Shown piece by piece: positions 1 through 8,300 of a stretch of DNA of 42,760 bases. The notes under the pieces are model-generated. The model ran no database searches, was not told the DNA's origin, and saw only the letters and a program-made list of their open reading frames with translations. How positions within the stretch are numbered: position 1 is the first letter of the stretch; each line of letters opens with the position of its first letter. The DNA comes from an uncultured Christensenella sp. (GTDB lineage Bacteria > Bacillota > Clostridia > Christensenellales > DTU072). The DNA lies in the NCBI GenBank assembly GCA_905210905.1, contig CAJLYQ010000010.1:1-42760 (forward strand), written 5' to 3'. Position numbers and translations under genes: made by a program.

Positions 1-2
1 GG

Positions 3-437
3 CTGGCCAAGGCGTTTGCCATATCGGGCTTCGGCGACGAGGCGTGGGAGATACTGGAGATGATATCTCCGCTGTTTCGGGAGGAAAAAGGGCTTTACGG
101 AAATGAGCCGTATGTACTTTCGGCGGACATTTATGCGGACGGCCGCGGAGGCTGGAGCTGGTATACCGGGGCAGCGGGGTGGTATTTTACCACGGTGCTT
201 GAGGATATTTTCGGGGTGCGGATAGCGGGGGACAGGATGGATATTTCCCCATGCTTCCCCTCATGTATGCAAAGCGCAAGGCTGCATATTGAGATAGGAG
301 AGGCAAGCTATGAGATAAGATATCATAATCCGCCGCAGAGGGGAGGGGACAGCACGCGGCTGACAATGGACGGGCAGGCGTGCGCGGACGGCATTGCGAT
401 AACGCCGGGAGAACACAGGATATCGGTTATTGTGTGA
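3..437 (+). CDS. GH94-type glycan phosphorylase / cyclic beta-glucan synthase, C-terminal fragment
   Basis: Only the last 144 codons lie in the window; the frame is open back to the left edge, so this is a 5'-truncated gene and the internal ATG at 60 is not its start. The tract YVLSADIYADGRGGWSWYTG followed by AAGW is the hallmark of the C-terminal (alpha/alpha)6 barrel of GH94-like enzymes, as in the C-terminal part of cyclic beta-1,2-glucan synthases. A beta-rich tail ending in the pattern PGEHRISVIV also fits that family. These enzymes act on beta-glucans or beta-glucosyl disaccharides. The catalytic residues are outside the window, so the substrate cannot be told. Codon use is rich in GGG, GAG and CGG, unlike every gene from 1538 onward, which suggests transfer or a chimeric contig end. 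Confidence 0.75.
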   Translation: MAKAFAISGFGDEAWEILEMISPLFREEKGLYGNEPYVLSADIYADGRGGWSWYTGAAGWYFTTVLEDIFGVRIAGDRMDISPCFPSCMQSARLHIEIGEASYEIRYHNPPQRGGDSTRLTMDGQACADGIAITPGEHRISVIV

Positions 438-698
438 CGGCGGGGAACGGGCTGCGGTATTGCGGCGGCGGAAGACCACGGCGGCATTACGGCGAAAAAC
501 CGGCATATTCGTTACGGCGGAAAACGGCGCGCCCGTCCGCGCCGTACATATACTATATAAGTGCGATATGAAAATCAGCGCATGAACGGCTTGGGGGAAG
601 GAGCATGCGAATATCGGCGCAAAGCGCAGGGCGGGCTGCGCGTGAAAAAAGGCGCAGCGGAAGGGAAAGCGGAAAAAGAATTTTTGCACAAAAACCGT
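438..698. other. Intergenic, GC-rich, no gene seen
   Basis: This stretch between the GH94 fragment and the tRNA promoter has no convincing reading frame on either strand. It has many imperfect ACGGCGG-like words and one perfect 8-bp hairpin (ACGGCGCG 524-531, loop 532-537, CGCGCCGT 538-545). Read on the minus strand the hairpin is followed by only four T, so it is a weak terminator candidate at best. The base composition resembles the GH94 fragment rather than the DNA to the right. Confidence 0.5.
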
Positions 699-727
699 TT
701 GACAAATGGAAACGGCTATAATATAAT
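699..727 (+). promoter_or_regulatory. Consensus sigma-A promoter of the tRNA operon
   Basis: TTGACA at 699-704 and TATAAT at 722-727 are separated by 17 bases, a perfect match to the vegetative consensus. Transcription would begin near 734, about 18 bases before tRNA-Gly. An overlapping TATAAT at 717-722 has only a 12-base spacer and is less likely to be used. Confidence 0.9.
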
Positions 728-751
728 ACCGATGTTTCCGAAAGGAAAAAT

Positions 752-825
752 GCGGGTGTAGCTCAACGGTAGAGCCCCAGCCTTCCAAGCTGGTTGCGTG
801 GGTCCGATTCCCATCACCCGCTCCA
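752..825 (+). tRNA. tRNA-Gly (TCC)
   Basis: Acceptor GCGGGTG (752-758) pairs with CACCCGC (815-821), followed by discriminator T and an encoded CCA at 823-825. The anticodon stem CCAGC/GCTGG encloses loop CTTCCAA, giving anticodon TCC, which reads GGA and GGG. It is the first tRNA of the six-gene array. Confidence 0.97.
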
Positions 826-956
826 AGCCGAAAGGCTGTACTAAAGATGAAGGTTGGTTTTAGGTGAGGGGAGGTAATTGCAGAAAATGCGGTTATTTCC
901 CTTTGAAACAACCCGACTCTTTACGGGGTCATACCTGTGTACCGGGAGCCTCAAGT
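826..956 (+). other. Structured spacer between tRNA-Gly and tRNA-Arg
   Basis: The 131-base spacer is much longer than the others in this array (16-32 bases). It opens with a GAAA tetraloop hairpin (AGCC 826-829, GGCT 834-837) directly after the CCA. It also contains a 13-bp stem, 869-881 with 889-901, of which four pairs are G-U. G-U pairs keep a stem in RNA but not in DNA, which suggests a transcribed structure: a processing signal or a small RNA. I do not recognise it as a known family, and it is not a decayed tRNA that I can fold. Confidence 0.5.
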
Positions 957-1033
957 GGACCAGTAGCTCAGCTGGATAGAGCAACGGCCTTCTAAGCCGT
1001 AGGTCGGGGGTTCGAACCCCTCCTGGTTCGCCA
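957..1033 (+). tRNA. tRNA-Arg (TCT)
   Basis: Acceptor GGACCAG (957-963) pairs with CTGGTTC (1023-1029), with one G-U pair, then discriminator G and encoded CCA. Anticodon stem ACGGC/GCCGT with loop CTTCTAA gives anticodon TCT. It reads AGA and AGG; AGA is a frequent arginine codon in the genes to the right. Confidence 0.97.
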
Positions 1034-1049
1034 CTACCATAAAAAACGT

Positions 1050-1127
1050 GGTGGATGTAGTTCAGTTGGTTAGAACGCCAGATTGTGGCTCTGGAGGTCG
1101 TGGGTTCGACTCCCACCATTCACCCCA
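1050..1127 (+). tRNA. tRNA-His (GTG)
   Basis: Acceptor GTGGATG (1051-1057) pairs with CATTCAC (1117-1123). An encoded G at 1050 faces C at 1124, the extra G(-1):C73 pair diagnostic of tRNA-His. CCA is encoded at 1125-1127. Anticodon stem CCAGA/TCTGG with loop TTGTGGC gives GTG. Confidence 0.97.
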
Positions 1128-1136
1128 TAATACCAA

Positions 1137-1212
1137 AGGGGTGTCGCCAAGTGGTTAAGGCACGGGACTTTGACTCCCGCACTCGTAGGTTCAAATCCTG
1201 CCACCCCTGCCA
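1137..1212 (+). tRNA. tRNA-Gln (TTG)
   Basis: Acceptor AGGGGTG (1137-1143) pairs with CACCCCT (1202-1208), followed by discriminator G and encoded CCA. Anticodon stem CGGGA/TCCCG with loop CTTTGAC gives TTG. The weak first pair (A-T) is typical of glutamine tRNAs. Confidence 0.96.
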
Positions 1213-1244
1213 CAGAACAAAAAACAACTTAATAAAACAAACGT

Positions 1245-1320
1245 GATCCATTAGCTCAGTCGGTAGAGCACTTGACTTTTAATCAAGGTGTCCGGAGTTC
1301 GAATCTCCGATGGATCACCA
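1245..1320 (+). tRNA. tRNA-Lys (TTT)
   Basis: Acceptor GATCCAT (1245-1251) pairs with ATGGATC (1310-1316), then discriminator A and encoded CCA at 1318-1320. Anticodon stem CTTGA/TCAAG with loop CTTTTAA gives TTT. Confidence 0.97.
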
Positions 1321-1335
1321 TTTTTTTACCCAAAA

Positions 1336-1418
1336 GCGGTTATGGCGGAATGGCAGACGCGATAGACTTAGAATCTATTGAGAGTATCGTAAGGGTTCAA
1401 GTCCCTTTAACCGCACCA
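1336..1418 (+). tRNA. tRNA-Leu (TAG)
   Basis: Acceptor GCGGTTA (1336-1342) pairs with TAACCGC (1408-1414), discriminator A, encoded CCA. Anticodon stem ATAGA/TCTAT with loop CTTAGAA gives TAG. The long variable arm places it in class II, as expected for leucine. It is the last tRNA before the terminator. Confidence 0.96.
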
Positions 1419-1424
1419 AAATAA

Positions 1425-1462
1425 AACGAGACGTGCATATCACATCTCGTTCTATTTTTCTT
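1425..1462 (+). terminator. Probable intrinsic terminator of the tRNA operon
   Basis: AACGAGACGTG (1425-1435) pairs with CACATCTCGTT (1441-1451) with one C-A mismatch around a 5-base loop. A T-rich tail (CTATTTTTCTT) follows. Confidence 0.75.
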
Positions 1463-1537
1463 AAAAGGAGATAAGAACATTTTTAAGTCTCTGTGTTACA
1501 ATAATTACGGTTTATTTTTATCGGAGTATGGACGAAT

Positions 1538-2218
1538 ATGAAAGACGAATGTTTGATTTGCGGTGCGCCGTTGAAGTATCTTAAGAGCGACGAGTCGATG
1601 GAATGCGTCGTTTGTCACAAGAAAGAGAACAGTAAAACTGTGTGTGAAAACGGACACTACGTTTGTAACGAATGTCATACGCGAGGTATGTCGGCTATTA
1701 TGGGGTTATGCTTTGCCGAAAAATCGAAAAATCCGATAGAGATTATTCGCAAAATGATGAATTTGCCGTTTTGCCATATGCACGGCCCCGAACATCACAT
1801 TATGGTCGGTTCGGCTTTGCTCACCGCATACAAAAACGCCGGCGGAGACGTCGACTTGGCGAAAGCACTCTCGGAAATGTCTGCAAGGGGAAAAGCGGTT
1901 CCCGGCGGTGCGTGCGGTTTTTGGGGCGCTTGCGGAGCAGGTATCAGCGCAGGTATGTTCGTTTCGATAGTTACCGGGTCAACTCCGCTTGCGAAAGAAG
2001 AATGGGGTTTGTCGAACAAGATGACGGCAAATGCTCTCGGTGCGATCGGCGAAGTCGGCGGACCGCGCTGCTGCAAACGCGACTCGTATATCGCAATCGA
2101 AAAAGCCGTTGAGTTTTCCGAAAAATATCTCGGTGTAAAAATGGAACTCGAACCGTTCAAATGCACCCACTCGGCGCAAAACAATCAGTGTATCGGCGCA
2201 AAGTGCCCGTTTAATTAA
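1538..2218 (+). CDS. DUF5714-like cysteine-rich protein
   Basis: A 226-residue soluble protein with 18 or so cysteines. The N-terminus resembles a double zinc ribbon (CLICG, CVVCH, then C-x5-YVCNECH). The central and C-terminal part carries GGACGFWGACGAGI and GGPRCCKRDSY, which I associate with the DUF5714 family, a domain of unknown function sometimes attached to radical-SAM or methyltransferase proteins. Here the domain stands alone behind the zinc-ribbon-like part. The cysteine pattern suggests metal or Fe-S binding, but no reaction can be assigned. It is a single gene between the tRNA terminator and a promoter for the next gene; SD-like TCGGAG lies about 12 bases before the ATG. Confidence 0.7.
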   Translation: MKDECLICGAPLKYLKSDESMECVVCHKKENSKTVCENGHYVCNECHTRGMSAIMGLCFAEKSKNPIEIIRKMMNLPFCHMHGPEHHIMVGSALLTAYKNAGGDVDLAKALSEMSARGKAVPGGACGFWGACGAGISAGMFVSIVTGSTPLAKEEWGLSNKMTANALGAIGEVGGPRCCKRDSYIAIEKAVEFSEKYLGVKMELEPFKCTHSAQNNQCIGAKCPFN

Positions 2219-2279
2219 GAACGTTTTTCATTTTATTTATTCCGACGAAGTCCGTAAATTATATCGCGAACCTACGGGT

Positions 2280-2308
2280 TTGACAAAAACGGAAGTGCAT
2301 TATACAAT
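2280..2308 (+). promoter_or_regulatory. Sigma-A promoter of the 2348 lipoprotein gene
   Basis: TTGACA (2280-2285) and TACAAT (2303-2308) are 17 bases apart. The SD AAGGAGAG (2333-2340) precedes the ATG at 2348, giving a short untranslated leader of about 33 bases. Confidence 0.85.
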
Positions 2309-2347
2309 TACGGTAAGGGAAAATTAAAATATAAGGAGAGAGTTGCA

Positions 2348-3817
2348 ATGAAAAAGTATACGAAAATTATTATTTTTGCTTTGTGCGTAGTGTTATGCCT
2401 TGCCGCATTCGTTTCTTGTAAACCCAAAAACGACGACGCCGGCAGCACGGTTAGCGTGACTTTGCCCGAACAATACCCCGCCGGGATCGAGTCGTTCAGC
2501 GCAGGAACGGGCAACCCGATCGTTTTGCCGAAAGGTTCGGCTTGTACGATAAACGTTACGCTCGCTCAAGGATATGCGATCGGAAGTTTTAAGTTGTTCG
2601 TCGGATCGGAAGAGATAAAACCGAGCAACGGTTTTTCCGACGGCGGAAAGGTTACGCTTAACTACTCGTTTACCGTCAATTCTGACGTTACGGTTACTTT
2701 CACCGGCGCACCCGAAACGCACAAACTCGAAGTAAAATCGGTTTTCTCGGCGAATGGGAGCGGTCTCGAACTCGTTACGCCCTACGAGTACGATTTCAAA
2801 ACGGTTACCGCCGACGGAGCGGAAACCAAAGCCGAAATCGACAGTCTGCAAAACGTCAAAAACTTCTTTAATCAGTGTGCGGAATCCGGTTTTCTTTACG
2901 GCAGCACGATAACGATCGTTGCTAAAATCAAAGGGGACGAAGTCGCTTTTCCGCATTTCGTCGAAACGGTAAGCGGCGAAGCGGATCTCGAATACCGTAC
3001 GTCTTATTCCGTTGAAGAAAAAGAAAGCAAAACCGAAGCGATTATTACTATAAGAAACGATACGACCGTAACGTTTAACGAAGAAAGACTGGAAAAACAA
3101 AGCGCAATCGCCATAAGACAAGTTTGGGAAAGAGAAAGTTGGATTAGGGGCGAGATTATAAACGAAAACGGAACGGCGCTTAACTCGCTTGCCGATCTGT
3201 ACAAAGCGCAGGAAATCTACGTGTCGCTCGACAAGAAAGGATACGAAATACTGACCTGCGACGTTCTCGCCGACGCTTTCAAAAACGGCTATAACGAATT
3301 AAACGTAAACGGTAAAGACGTTAAAGCGGAAACGAAAACAATTGACGGAAGCCTGTATCTTAAACTTGCAAAACCCGATTCTTACAACGCAAACAAAGCG
3401 GAAGGCTATTATTTTGACGATGAAAAACTCGTAAACTTCCTTAAAAACAGCGATAAGTTCACCGACAGCAACGTAACGTTCAAGTCGGCTGTTATGGACT
3501 GGGGCAACGATCAAACTTATCAGGGAGAATCGACATACTGCGGATACAGAACGGTAAACGGAAAAACGATTTTCGCTCTTTGCCTTGCCGCAGACAGAAC
3601 GTCGATAACCGTAGTTATTAACGGAAAAACCGAGATAACGTTCGAAAACGTGCAAACCGAGAACGAACTTACCCAAGGAATCGCCACCTTGCACCGCTAC
3701 TACGAGGGCAACGAAAACTTTAACGGTATCCGCATAATAAACGGAAAAGAAGAAACGCATCAACTCGTGCTAGACGCCAAAGAATACGGCGAAATAACTT
3801 CGGTAGAAGTTAAATAA
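2348..3817 (+). CDS. Predicted lipoprotein, function unknown
   Basis: 489 residues. A basic start and hydrophobic segment end in the lipobox FVSC, so Cys24 should be lipidated and the protein anchored on the outer face of the membrane. The mature part begins with a short charged linker and is beta-strand-rich, with repeated V-T-V-T-F and D-S-D-V-T patterns (around residues 85-125) like the bacterial beta-repeat domains seen in cell-surface proteins. I do not recognise an enzyme family or catalytic motif. It has its own promoter and terminator and so is transcribed alone. Confidence 0.8.
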   Translation: MKKYTKIIIFALCVVLCLAAFVSCKPKNDDAGSTVSVTLPEQYPAGIESFSAGTGNPIVLPKGSACTINVTLAQGYAIGSFKLFVGSEEIKPSNGFSDGGKVTLNYSFTVNSDVTVTFTGAPETHKLEVKSVFSANGSGLELVTPYEYDFKTVTADGAETKAEIDSLQNVKNFFNQCAESGFLYGSTITIVAKIKGDEVAFPHFVETVSGEADLEYRTSYSVEEKESKTEAIITIRNDTTVTFNEERLEKQSAIAIRQVWERESWIRGEIINENGTALNSLADLYKAQEIYVSLDKKGYEILTCDVLADAFKNGYNELNVNGKDVKAETKTIDGSLYLKLAKPDSYNANKAEGYYFDDEKLVNFLKNSDKFTDSNVTFKSAVMDWGNDQTYQGESTYCGYRTVNGKTIFALCLAADRTSITVVINGKTEITFENVQTENELTQGIATLHRYYEGNENFNGIRIINGKEETHQLVLDAKEYGEITSVEVK

Positions 3818-3837
3818 AACTAATTAAAATCGTTAAG

Positions 3838-3870
3838 AAACGCGAAACTTTACGGTTTCGCGTTTTTTTA
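3838..3870 (+). terminator. Intrinsic terminator after the lipoprotein gene
   Basis: AAACGCGAAAC (3838-3848) pairs perfectly with GTTTCGCGTTT (3855-3865) around a 6-base loop and runs into a T tract. Confidence 0.92.
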
Positions 3871-3908
3871 TACGTATTACGGTAAAAAATGGGGAATAAA
3901 ATATTCGT

Positions 3909-5051
3909 ATGCGAATTTGCGTTTTAGCGCGCGGCGTTCCCGACGAGAAAAGCCCGCTTAACGGAATATACGAATGGAGCCTGGCGACTACGCTTGCCGA
4001 AAGCGGATACGACGTTACCGTTTTGGCAATCGATTTAAGAAACGGCAAAAACCGAAAAAAAACCGGACTTAATCGATACGAGAAAGAAGGAGTAAAAGTA
4101 CTCGACTATCGTATTCCGCTCGGAAGAGCGAATAAAAAAATATCGATTTTTTTACGAAAACGCATTTGCATTAAAACGTACGAAAAGTTCAGAAATAACG
4201 AAGAATTACCCGATTTTACCTGGATTTTCTTTTGTCGGACGTTCGGGCCGATCGCCGCTTGTCTGAAACGGGAATTCGGCGTTTGTTACGTTTTAAGCGA
4301 GTACGAAAGCCGTTTGCTTACCGAAAAGATAAAAGAAAAAGACCTGAAAAAAATTAAAAACGACTACGAAAACGCATTCGTTCTGACCGCGCCGAACAGA
4401 GCGTTTTGTTCCCGTATGGAAGAGATAGTCGGCTTAAAGTTCGATTTTCTCCCGCCCCGCCCGCCCATCCCTGCGGAGAGAAAATCTCACGGTGAATTCG
4501 TATTTTTAAGCATAGGCGCGTTGCGTACCGACAAGGGTATGGATATCGTCATACGAGCGTTTGCGTCTGTGCGGAAGAGAATGAAAAACGTCAGACTTAT
4601 CATTGTCGGAGCAGGGGAAGAGAGACGCGCTTTGGGCGAACAGGCGGTTTGTCTTAACGTGGAAAAGTCGGTTACTTTTGCCGTTCCGGGCAAAGACAAA
4701 CCGCTTGAAAGTTACTTTGCGGAAAGCGATTGTTTCGTGCTTGCGTCGAGAAAAGAATTCTTCGGAGCGGTTTATCTCGCCGCACTCGGAGCAGGTCTGC
4801 CCGTCGTTACCACGAAATGTTTCTCGCCGGAAGGACTTATTCCGCCGTTTTGCGGAGAAGTCGTACCCGTAGACGACGCCGTAACGTTTGCCGAGGCAAT
4901 GGCAAGAGCCGCTTCGCATAATTCGCCGTACGACGAAGAAAGAATAAAAAGATACGCGGAAGAAACTTTTTCCGCACGCGCGATTACGAAGAAAATCAAT
5001 AAATTTTTGTCGGAGCGAAGAGAAAACCGCCCGGCACAGGATATAGAATAA
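3909..5051 (+). CDS. GT4-like glycosyltransferase
   Basis: 380 residues with the GT-B layout of retaining nucleotide-sugar glycosyltransferases. The N-terminal acceptor half starts MRICVLARGVPDEKSPLNG. The C-terminal donor half has FLSIGALRTDKGMDIVIRAF, then LIIVGAGEER, and SRKEFFGAVYLAALGAGLPVVTT. It probably transfers a sugar to a surface glycan or lipid, but donor and acceptor cannot be told. In the E-x7-E signature the first Glu is present (E283) and the second position is Ala291. No glycan cluster surrounds it. The ATG at 3909 has a poorly spaced GGGGA upstream; a TAAAAT at 3897-3902 lies just before it. Confidence 0.85.
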   Translation: MRICVLARGVPDEKSPLNGIYEWSLATTLAESGYDVTVLAIDLRNGKNRKKTGLNRYEKEGVKVLDYRIPLGRANKKISIFLRKRICIKTYEKFRNNEELPDFTWIFFCRTFGPIAACLKREFGVCYVLSEYESRLLTEKIKEKDLKKIKNDYENAFVLTAPNRAFCSRMEEIVGLKFDFLPPRPPIPAERKSHGEFVFLSIGALRTDKGMDIVIRAFASVRKRMKNVRLIIVGAGEERRALGEQAVCLNVEKSVTFAVPGKDKPLESYFAESDCFVLASRKEFFGAVYLAALGAGLPVVTTKCFSPEGLIPPFCGEVVPVDDAVTFAEAMARAASHNSPYDEERIKRYAEETFSARAITKKINKFLSERRENRPAQDIE

Positions 5052-5265
5052 ACACGAGTTCGGCAACCCTGAATAAGCAAAGCGGTAACCCCTAATTCGA
5101 AAATAAACTATAATTCGATTTATAACTAAATTCGTAAAAACCGCACGTCGCCGTCTGTTTTTGTCCGTTAATAAAGTATCGGAATTCGGGTAAAAACGGA
5201 ATTTTTTCGGGTGTTTTTGCGACGGAAGAACAGGAATAAATTTGTCTTAAAGTGGTTTAATACAG
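5052..5265. other. Intergenic, no gene seen
   Basis: AT-rich spacer after the glycosyltransferase gene. AATTCGA-like words recur around 5094-5130, but I see no long reading frame, clear terminator or RNA family. Confidence 0.5.
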
Positions 5266-5294
5266 TTGTTTTTCCCTACCGATTGTGGTATTAT
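5266..5294 (+). promoter_or_regulatory. Sigma-A promoter of the giant lipoprotein gene
   Basis: TTGTTT (5266-5271) and TATTAT (5289-5294) are 17 bases apart. Transcription from about 5301 gives a leader near 89 bases. In it AGAATGC (5310-5316) pairs with GCGTTCT (5341-5347), and an inner GCGC-GTGA-GCGC hairpin sits at 5321-5332. Confidence 0.7.
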
Positions 5295-5389
5295 TGATAA
5301 TACTTGTGTAGAATGCCCGTGCGCGTGAGCGCGTGAGAGTGCGTTCTATGCGGGAAAAAGGAAAGGAAAACTAATTTAGGCGGTAAAAG

Positions 5390-8300
5390 ATGAAGAAGAA
5401 ATTTTTATCACTTTTCACGGTCATCGTCGCGTTGCTCCTCGCGGTAGCGTTGCTTGCTTGCGAAGATTACAACAAAGACGAGGACAAAACTGACGACGCC
5501 GCGAAGACGACGTATACGCACACGATTACCAACGGTACGTTCTACGACGTTTCGACCACGGCGACTGCGAACAACGGCGACAAGGCTGTTCTCGACAAAG
5601 TGAACAACTGGACGCGTACCAGCGGAAGTCTGTCCTCGGATAAAGGCGGACAAGGCGGCGTGTTCGTGTCGGCAATCGACCTTGCGAAAAAAGAAAACTT
5701 TGACGTGCTTGCGGGCAAATACTTCGAAGTTTCTCCCGATACGGAAGCAGGCAAAGCCGGGTTCAAGATGAGTTACCCCGGAGTAGACAAACATACCCCG
5801 ATGGTAAACGATCTCGACAAAGACGGTCAGATTCAGCGTGACGAAAACGACGAAGTCAAGAAAAAACGCGAAGACACGAACGCTCTCGTCGTTGCGTCCG
5901 TACAACAGGCAGGAAGCGTTTACGCAAGCAGCAGCACCGCTACCCTTGCGGCAAACAGCAGATACCTTTTGCAGTTCTCGGTAGCGAGTATGGTTGACGC
6001 CGAAGAAGGCGACACAACCAAAGGCGCGTGGTTCGTGGTTAAAGGCGACGTCGAATACACCGTTAAGGCAATCAACACAAAAGGCAAATGGAAGACGTAC
6101 TACCTGTTTATCGAAACCAACAAAACCAACTCGATGAGCATTTCGGTAGAACTCTGGCTCGGCTACGGTCCGAAGACCGGCTCGACCAGTTCTTACGCGA
6201 CGGACGGCAAGGATATATACGCGACCAAAGGTATCGCGTTGTTCGATAACGTGCTTTGCGAAAAAGTAGACGACGACAAACTCGCCACCGCTATCGCGAG
6301 CGAAGAAAACGTTGCGACCTACACCGGTTACGTTTACGACGAGAACGCCGAAGCGGTAGATAACTTCGCCGCGTTCAAAGCGAACATCGCTTCCGAAAAG
6401 GACGCTCTCGGACAAAAATACGTTACCGCGAAAAGCGCGTATTATCTCTCCAACCCGGATATGGAACTTCGCAATAAGCCCACGTCCTACACGACGAACT
6501 CTTATCGTAAGTATTTCTACACGTTCAGAGAGAACTATAATTCCGAAAACCTTAAAAAATATTCCATAACTTCGAGCAGCAAAACCGACAACGGTTATTA
6601 CGGTTCGGTTGACGTATCCAAACTTTACAATACGCCCGCCGAAGACGCCAAACTCGACGAATTCAAAGACAACTATTCTTCGATAAGCGATTTTTCCGAT
6701 TTCAACGCGATGAGTTATACCGACTGGCGCGACAAGGTTATGAAAGACGCAAACCACAACCTTTCGAAAATGGACGAACAGTACGTTATGATGATTTATA
6801 ATAACGAACTTAAATCCAACACGATCTCCACGAACGAAAATATCGTTATCGACTCCAACAAGTATTACGTAATCAGCGTTTGGGCGTACGTTTGGGCAAA
6901 AGAATATACCCGCGGCGGCAACACCTATTTCTATCCCGAATATAAAGATACCACCAAGGACAAAGCGCCCGTAGATCCGCTCGATAAAGACAACAAAAAA
7001 CTTACCGAAGCGCAAATCAAGATCTACAACTCGGTTGTCGCTCTCGTAAACGAGAACGAAAGCGAAGGCAAGATTTTTCACGGTTATAAGACGCTTTCCG
7101 CCAAAGAAAGAGAAGACTTCAAAGGTTTTGACGTTCAGGCGGCGAAAGACGCGTTGAAAGACTACCTTTACGCAGGAAACGAAACGCTGAAAACCGACGT
7201 GGCGAACTGGATTCGCGGAATTCTCGGAGAAGGCGCGGACTTTGACGTAAACGGAATGGACGAAACTTTCTACTTCTTCTACCTTAAAGAACTCGTAGAC
7301 GGCAAGATAGAAGGTAAGACCGCTCCCGCAAATCTCACCAACGAAACCAACAAAGCGCACGTTAATACGCTTTACTGGTCCGAACGTATCACCAACGTAG
7401 ACGAATACAATACCGCCAAAACTAAAGTAGATGAATACGAAAAAGATAAAAAAGACTGGGACGCTAAAGAAAGCGACTACAACAACAAGTGGAGCACCTG
7501 GACGGCGGCTAATCCGAACGGACCTTACGCTACCGTAAACCTTACCGGCGTAGAAAGCGTTAAAGATAAGGATCAAAAGACCACCGTTCGCAACGAATGG
7601 CAAAAACTTATGTTTTACGTAAAAGGTAACCAACTTTCCAAGCGTAACCTGAAACTCGAAATGTCTATGGGTAAAGGCACCGACGCGTCCACTTATATGA
7701 TCGGCGGAGCGTTCTTCGACAGTATCAACGTTAAAGAATACGCGACCGAAGAAGCGGCAAGAGCGGACGGAGTCGCGGCAGGCATCTCGTGGGAAGTTCT
7801 TGCGGACATAGACACCGACGCGTCCAACACCGATTTCGGCGGTTTGACCGGCGATAAGAAACCCGAAGAACTCACCGACGCGGAAAAAGAAACCATTATC
7901 TCCAACTGGGAAGCGAACGCGGCGGACGGAACCGCTTCGGGCGACAAGAACAGCGTTAACGTTACCGTAACCGACGCGGAAATGGACAGCGTTACCATCG
8001 GCGGAACGAAAAAATACCTGTATGCGCTCAATTATACGAACGCAAAACCCACGGCAAGCACGCTTACCTACAAAGGCGACGAATTCATGGAAATCTTACC
8101 CAACAAGTTCTACAGACTTGCGTTCCTTGTAAAAACCGACGATAAGGTAAGTTCCGATCTCGGCATAACGATTAAACTCGTTACAGGCAAAGATAAAGAC
8201 GACCTTTCCGTACTCAACACGAGCAACAACGTTACTAAGTACACGACGAAAGGCGAATGGAAAGAAGTAGTTTATTACATCTGCGGCGATCTCGTGGACA

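Noticed and set aside
261..911. Minus-strand 216-codon open frame
   Set aside because: It runs antisense through the GH94 end, the tRNA promoter and tRNA-Gly, and shows no family pattern.
841..1119. Minus-strand 92-codon frame with GGVRTPDLRLRRPLLYP-like text
   Set aside because: This is the well-known spurious protein read from antisense tRNA genes (here Arg and His).
5250..5265. AAAGTGG word upstream of the giant gene, like an MraZ box
   Set aside because: Only one copy is present; MraZ sites occur as several spaced direct repeats.
5408..7633. 741-codon antisense open frame under the giant gene, and a 671-codon one at 8918-10933
   Set aside because: Strong codon bias in the sense gene leaves few TTA, CTA and TCA codons, so the antisense strand stays open by chance; composition is Val/Phe/Arg-rich with no domain or SD.
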